The notes under the pieces: model-generated
What the model was told of the DNA's origin: nothing
Seen by the model: the letters and a program-made list of their open reading frames with translations, nothing else
The model's database searches: none
DNA from: JAYUHK01 sp043767025
GTDB taxonomy: Bacteria; Bacteroidota; Bacteroidia; Chitinophagales; Saprospiraceae
Assembly (NCBI GenBank): GCA_043767025.1
Contig: JAYUHK010000145.1
Coordinates: forward strand, 1 to 10,141
Reading direction: 5' to 3'
DNA length: 10,141 nt
Made by a program: the position numbers and the translations under genes
In this document: one piece after another, positions 7,081-10,141 of the stretch
How the letters are laid out: each line of letters begins with the position of its first letter
Position numbering within the stretch: position 1 is the stretch's first letter

Positions 7081-8271
7081 ATGAACCGATTATTAATTCT
7101 CCTCTGCGTACTTTTTGGGGTGTTTTCCCAAATTTTATCCGCGCATACGCCTCCCGATTCGCTCGACAATGGTATTCGCTTTGAGCGAAATAAGTCGTGG
7201 GCGACCGTGTTGCAAAAAGCCGCTTTTTCTCAAAAAATAATTTTTTTAGATGCTTACACGAGTTGGTGCGCGCCGTGCAAACGAATGGAACGCGACGTTT
7301 TTTCGGACTCATTAGTTGGTAGTTTTTTCAACGAAAAATTTATCAATGTCCGTATGGATATGGAGAAAGGCGAAGGTATAGCTTTGCGCAAACAGTACGC
7401 CATCGAAGCCTTTCCGACTTTTATTTTTTTGAATCCCGATGGTACTTTCCTGCATCGGACAGCAGGTTATCGGACCGCAGAGGACTTTTTGGAGCTTGGA
7501 CAAATTGCGCTCAACCCTAAAAAAAATCTTTTAGCCCTCCAAAAACGATACGACAATGGCGAGCGCAATCCTGATTTTTTGTACGAGCTGACGCAACAAA
7601 AATTTGCCGCAGCCGACGGAAGCCACGCACAATGCGCAGAAGAATATCTCAAAACACAGCAAAATTGGAGTGAAGAAAAAAATATTCGCTTCATTTTCAA
7701 ATTTGTCAATAGTTCTAACTATGTCACATTTAATTATTTTTTGAAAAATAGATTGCGTTTTGAAACCGTCGTTGGGCAGCAGCCTGTGGTGGCGAAAATG
7801 CAGGATTTGATTTACCAAAAAATAAACGATACAAAGGAAAAACCAACGCTGGAGCAAGTGGATTCCCTGTTCGCAAAAGCCTATCCCGAGCGCGCGGCGC
7901 GGCTTTCTGCCAACTTTCGACTCAATTATTATCGGCAAGCGGGCGACCGCGAAAATTACGCAAAGTCGGCAGTAGCTTATTTTGACAAGTTCGAAGCCGA
8001 AGATGCCGCCGAACTCAACGACGTGGCATGGACTTTTTATAAGGTCATCGAAGACCCAAAAATGCTCGGCGAGGCGACCGATTGGGCAAAAAAATCTATC
8101 CGAATAGAAAAAAGTTATGCCAATCTGGAAACTTTGGCTTCGCTTTATTTTAAGAGAGGAAAAATGCGCCGCGCCCGCAAAGCCGCCCAATCTGCCATCG
8201 AATTTGCAAAAACCAACGGCGACAATTACGCCAGCATGGAGGCATTATTAACCGAAATTTTAAAAAAATAA
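7081..8271 (+). CDS. Secreted thioredoxin-fold protein, paralogue of the first
   Basis: A 396-residue exported protein. The signal peptide is about residues 1-21 (MNRLLILLCVLFGVFSQILSA). The thioredoxin-like domain is at about 33-150, with WCAPCK (Cys63, Cys66) after LDAYTS and the cis-proline of EAFPT at Pro112. Both the N-terminal domain and the helical, TPR-like tail align along the whole length with the gene at 5228; shared landmarks are CKRM, VG-FFN, DME and LELGQ. Unlike that copy, its tail lacks the cluster of extra cysteines. The likely role is periplasmic thiol-disulfide exchange. An in-frame TTG at 7072 would add three residues, but ATG at 7081 gives a normal signal peptide and is preferred. 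The gap from the Uma2 gene is 18 bases, so co-transcription is likely. Confidence 0.87.
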   Translation: MNRLLILLCVLFGVFSQILSAHTPPDSLDNGIRFERNKSWATVLQKAAFSQKIIFLDAYTSWCAPCKRMERDVFSDSLVGSFFNEKFINVRMDMEKGEGIALRKQYAIEAFPTFIFLNPDGTFLHRTAGYRTAEDFLELGQIALNPKKNLLALQKRYDNGERNPDFLYELTQQKFAAADGSHAQCAEEYLKTQQNWSEEKNIRFIFKFVNSSNYVTFNYFLKNRLRFETVVGQQPVVAKMQDLIYQKINDTKEKPTLEQVDSLFAKAYPERAARLSANFRLNYYRQAGDRENYAKSAVAYFDKFEAEDAAELNDVAWTFYKVIEDPKMLGEATDWAKKSIRIEKSYANLETLASLYFKRGKMRRARKAAQSAIEFAKTNGDNYASMEALLTEILKK

Positions 8272-8374
8272 TATCTTGTGACAGAGTATTTCGACAGCAG
8301 ATTAAAAGCGTGATTTAGAAACAATAGACCAACAAAGAATTTTTTAGCTTTTTTATTATTATTTTTGTAAATTG

Positions 8375-8407
8375 TTTGAACCAAACCTGCATTTTTGTGT
8401 AATATTG
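8375..8407 (+). promoter_or_regulatory. Candidate promoter for the modular secreted protein
   Basis: In the 176-base gap at 8272-8447, TTTG at 8375-8378 is followed after 21 bases by TAATATTG at 8400-8407, one mismatch from TAnnTTTG. This would give a leader of about 35 bases before the ATG at 8448. A perfect TATTTTTG at 8360-8367 has no upstream partner box. No clear terminator hairpin for the preceding cluster was found in this gap. Confidence 0.35.
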
Positions 8408-8447
8408 CACGAAGTTATTTTAATCACCTTATTAATTTATTGAAAAA

Positions 8448-10141
8448 ATGTTGAAACATCTTACAAAATTGGCTTTTGTCTGTGTATTGGTATCGTTTTA
8501 TTCCCAAAATCTAAATGCGCAGTCTGTATTCGCAGATGCGTATGCCCAAAATGTATCATTTGTGGAGTTCGGCGGCTCGACCAACGCCATTTCTATTGAC
8601 AATGTAGAAAAATATTCGGGCAGCTCTTCCCTAAAAATCGTCGTCCCTGCTGCTGGCTACACCGGCGGCGCAATGGTGGCAGCCGCCGCTCAAAATCTAT
8701 CCGCTTATAATGCGGTGACTTTTTGGGCAAAAGCAAGCGCAGCAAAATCTCTCAACGTTGTTGGGTTTGGCAACAATGCAGTTACTACTGCTTTGGCAAG
8801 CGAATGGAATTCGTTGGCAGTCACTACTTCGTGGAAAAAATTCATCGTCCCAATCGCTAATCCTTCCAAACTAAGTGCCGAAACTGGACTTTTTCACTTT
8901 GCCGAAGGCTCTGATGAAGGTGCTTATACGCTTTGGATTGATGATGTCAAATACGAAACATTGGCAGCCGGAATCATCGGAACTCCGATACCAACTATGG
9001 CTTCCAGCACCGTCAATACAACCGTCGGCGCGACCGTCGCCGTGAACAGTTGCACCGTAGTTTTTCCTGTCAGTGGTGCTAACCAAACGCTGAACGTAGC
9101 AGCTCCCAACTTCACATTTTTGAGTTCCAATGCAGCCGTCGCTTCGGTAAGTAATGCGGGCGTAATCTCCGCTCTTTCGGTAGGCACGACCACCGTAACC
9201 GCCAAGTTGGGCAGCATCAACGCCGCAGGTTCTATGACAGTCAATGTAGCTGCCGCAACAGCACCTATGACTTCCGCACCGACTCCTACTGCGCCCGCTT
9301 CGAGTGTTATTTCGCTTTTTAGCAACGCTTATACGAATGTGACGGTAGATACTTGGTCAGCAGTTTGGGACCAAGCAGACGTGGCGGACGTACTAATCGG
9401 TACGACCGACAACGTGAAAAAATATACCAACCTAAATTATGCAGGTGTAGAATTTACTTCCAGCACCATCAATGCGACCTCGATGACGACTTTTCACACT
9501 GATATTTGGACTCCTGACGCAACAGAGTTCAGGATAAAATTAGTTGATTTTGGTGCGAATGGCAGCTATGGTGGAGGCGACGACACGGAGCAAGAATTGG
9601 TATTCAACTCGACTTCGACTCCCGCATTAGTTCCCAACACATGGGTAAGTTTTGATATTCCTATGAGCAGCTTTACGGGATTGGCTTCCCGCGCCCATCT
9701 CGCCCAGCTACTCTATATCGCCACAGGCTCGACGGTCTTTGTGGACAACGTTTACTTTAAAGGAACTCCGCAGCTGCCTGTCGGTCCGCTTACCTCCGCG
9801 CCTCTTCCTACTGCTGGTCAAAATAAAGTAAAATCTTTGTTCAGCAATGCCTATACGAATGTTCCAGTAGATACTTGGTCGGCAGTTTGGGACCAAGCTG
9901 ATGTGTCGAATTATGTAATCGGAACGACCGATTCTGTCAAAAAATATACAAATTTGGCTTATGCAGGTGTGGAATTTACCTCCAACACTATCAATGCGAC
10001 CACGATGACGCATTTCCACACCGATATTTGGACTCCGAATGCAACGGAATTTAAGATAAAATTAGTTGATTTTGGTGCAGACGGAAACTTCGGCGGCGGC
10101 GACGATTCAGAACACGAATTGAGCTTCAACGCGACCAGCAA
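8448..10141 (+). CDS. Modular secreted protein with Ig-like and tandem carbohydrate-binding-like modules (partial)
   Basis: The frame opens at ATG 8448 and is still open at the window end, giving 564 residues. The signal peptide is about 1-24 (cleavage NLNA|Q). Residues about 25-175 resemble a jelly-roll sugar-binding module ending LWIDDVKYE. Residues about 190-268 look like a bacterial Ig-like Big_2 domain (SSNAAVASVSNAGVISALS, then VGTTTVTAK). After a Pro/Thr/Ala linker, two copies of one module follow. Copy 1 is at about 286-437, ending VFVDNVYF; copy 2 starts at about 460 and is cut by the window end. The copies are offset by 174 residues and about 81% identical over 101 residues by eye. 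The module (DTWSAVWDQADV, then FHTDIWTP and KLVDFGA) occurs in Bacteroidota polysaccharide-degrading enzymes, often GH16-type. A catalytic or sorting domain probably lies beyond the window; that is inference. Confidence 0.85.
   Translation, partial: MLKHLTKLAFVCVLVSFYSQNLNAQSVFADAYAQNVSFVEFGGSTNAISIDNVEKYSGSSSLKIVVPAAGYTGGAMVAAAAQNLSAYNAVTFWAKASAAKSLNVVGFGNNAVTTALASEWNSLAVTTSWKKFIVPIANPSKLSAETGLFHFAEGSDEGAYTLWIDDVKYETLAAGIIGTPIPTMASSTVNTTVGATVAVNSCTVVFPVSGANQTLNVAAPNFTFLSSNAAVASVSNAGVISALSVGTTTVTAKLGSINAAGSMTVNVAAATAPMTSAPTPTAPASSVISLFSNAYTNVTVDTWSAVWDQADVADVLIGTTDNVKKYTNLNYAGVEFTSSTINATSMTTFHTDIWTPDATEFRIKLVDFGANGSYGGGDDTEQELVFNSTSTPALVPNTWVSFDIPMSSFTGLASRAHLAQLLYIATGSTVFVDNVYFKGTPQLPVGPLTSAPLPTAGQNKVKSLFSNAYTNVPVDTWSAVWDQADVSNYVIGTTDSVKKYTNLAYAGVEFTSNTINATTMTHFHTDIWTPNATEFKIKLVDFGADGNFGGGDDSEHELSFNATS

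Noticed and set aside
8272..8447. Terminator after the thioredoxin/Uma2 cluster
   Set aside because: No stem of useful length followed by a T-run could be found by eye.

Overview
The window looks like a chromosomal segment from a Bacteroidota bacterium, perhaps of the Saprospiria/Cytophagia/Chitinophagia type. The reasons are secreted proteins with Ala-Gln type signal peptide ends, Asp-box repeat and sugar-binding-like secreted proteins typical of the phylum, very AT-rich intergenic DNA, a candidate promoter of the TTTG/TAnnTTTG kind, and no clear Shine-Dalgarno sequences. The genus cannot be named from this sequence.

Layout. Positions 1-333 are non-coding and highly palindromic: a MITE-like or REP-like element with nested inverted repeats. 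Next comes a minus-strand block: a large secreted Asp-box (BNR/sortilin-like) beta-propeller protein (356-3445), a LolA-like periplasmic protein (3575-4303), and a HigA-type antitoxin (4519-4803). The antitoxin is preceded by a 42-codon remnant of its HigB toxin (4800-4928), which has lost its middle but still overlaps the antitoxin start by ATGA. A roughly 300-base divergent spacer with a three-way-junction-like inverted repeat separates this block from the plus-strand genes.

The plus strand starts with a tight three-gene cluster. A secreted thioredoxin-fold protein (5228-6394) is followed after 2 bases by a Uma2-family PD-(D/E)XK protein (6397-7062). A second, full-length paralogue of the thioredoxin-fold protein follows 18 bases later (7081-8271). 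The window ends inside a modular secreted protein (8448 to beyond 10141). It has a jelly-roll-like N-terminal module, a Big_2-like Ig module and two nearly identical carbohydrate-binding-like modules in tandem.

Most of the protein-coding content is envelope or secretion related: five of the seven intact or open genes have signal peptides. The thioredoxin pair probably handles disulfides in the periplasm. I do not see a new multi-gene defence or metabolic system. The items most worth a second look are the internally deleted toxin, the paralogue-Uma2-paralogue arrangement, and the structured repeats in the intergenic regions.
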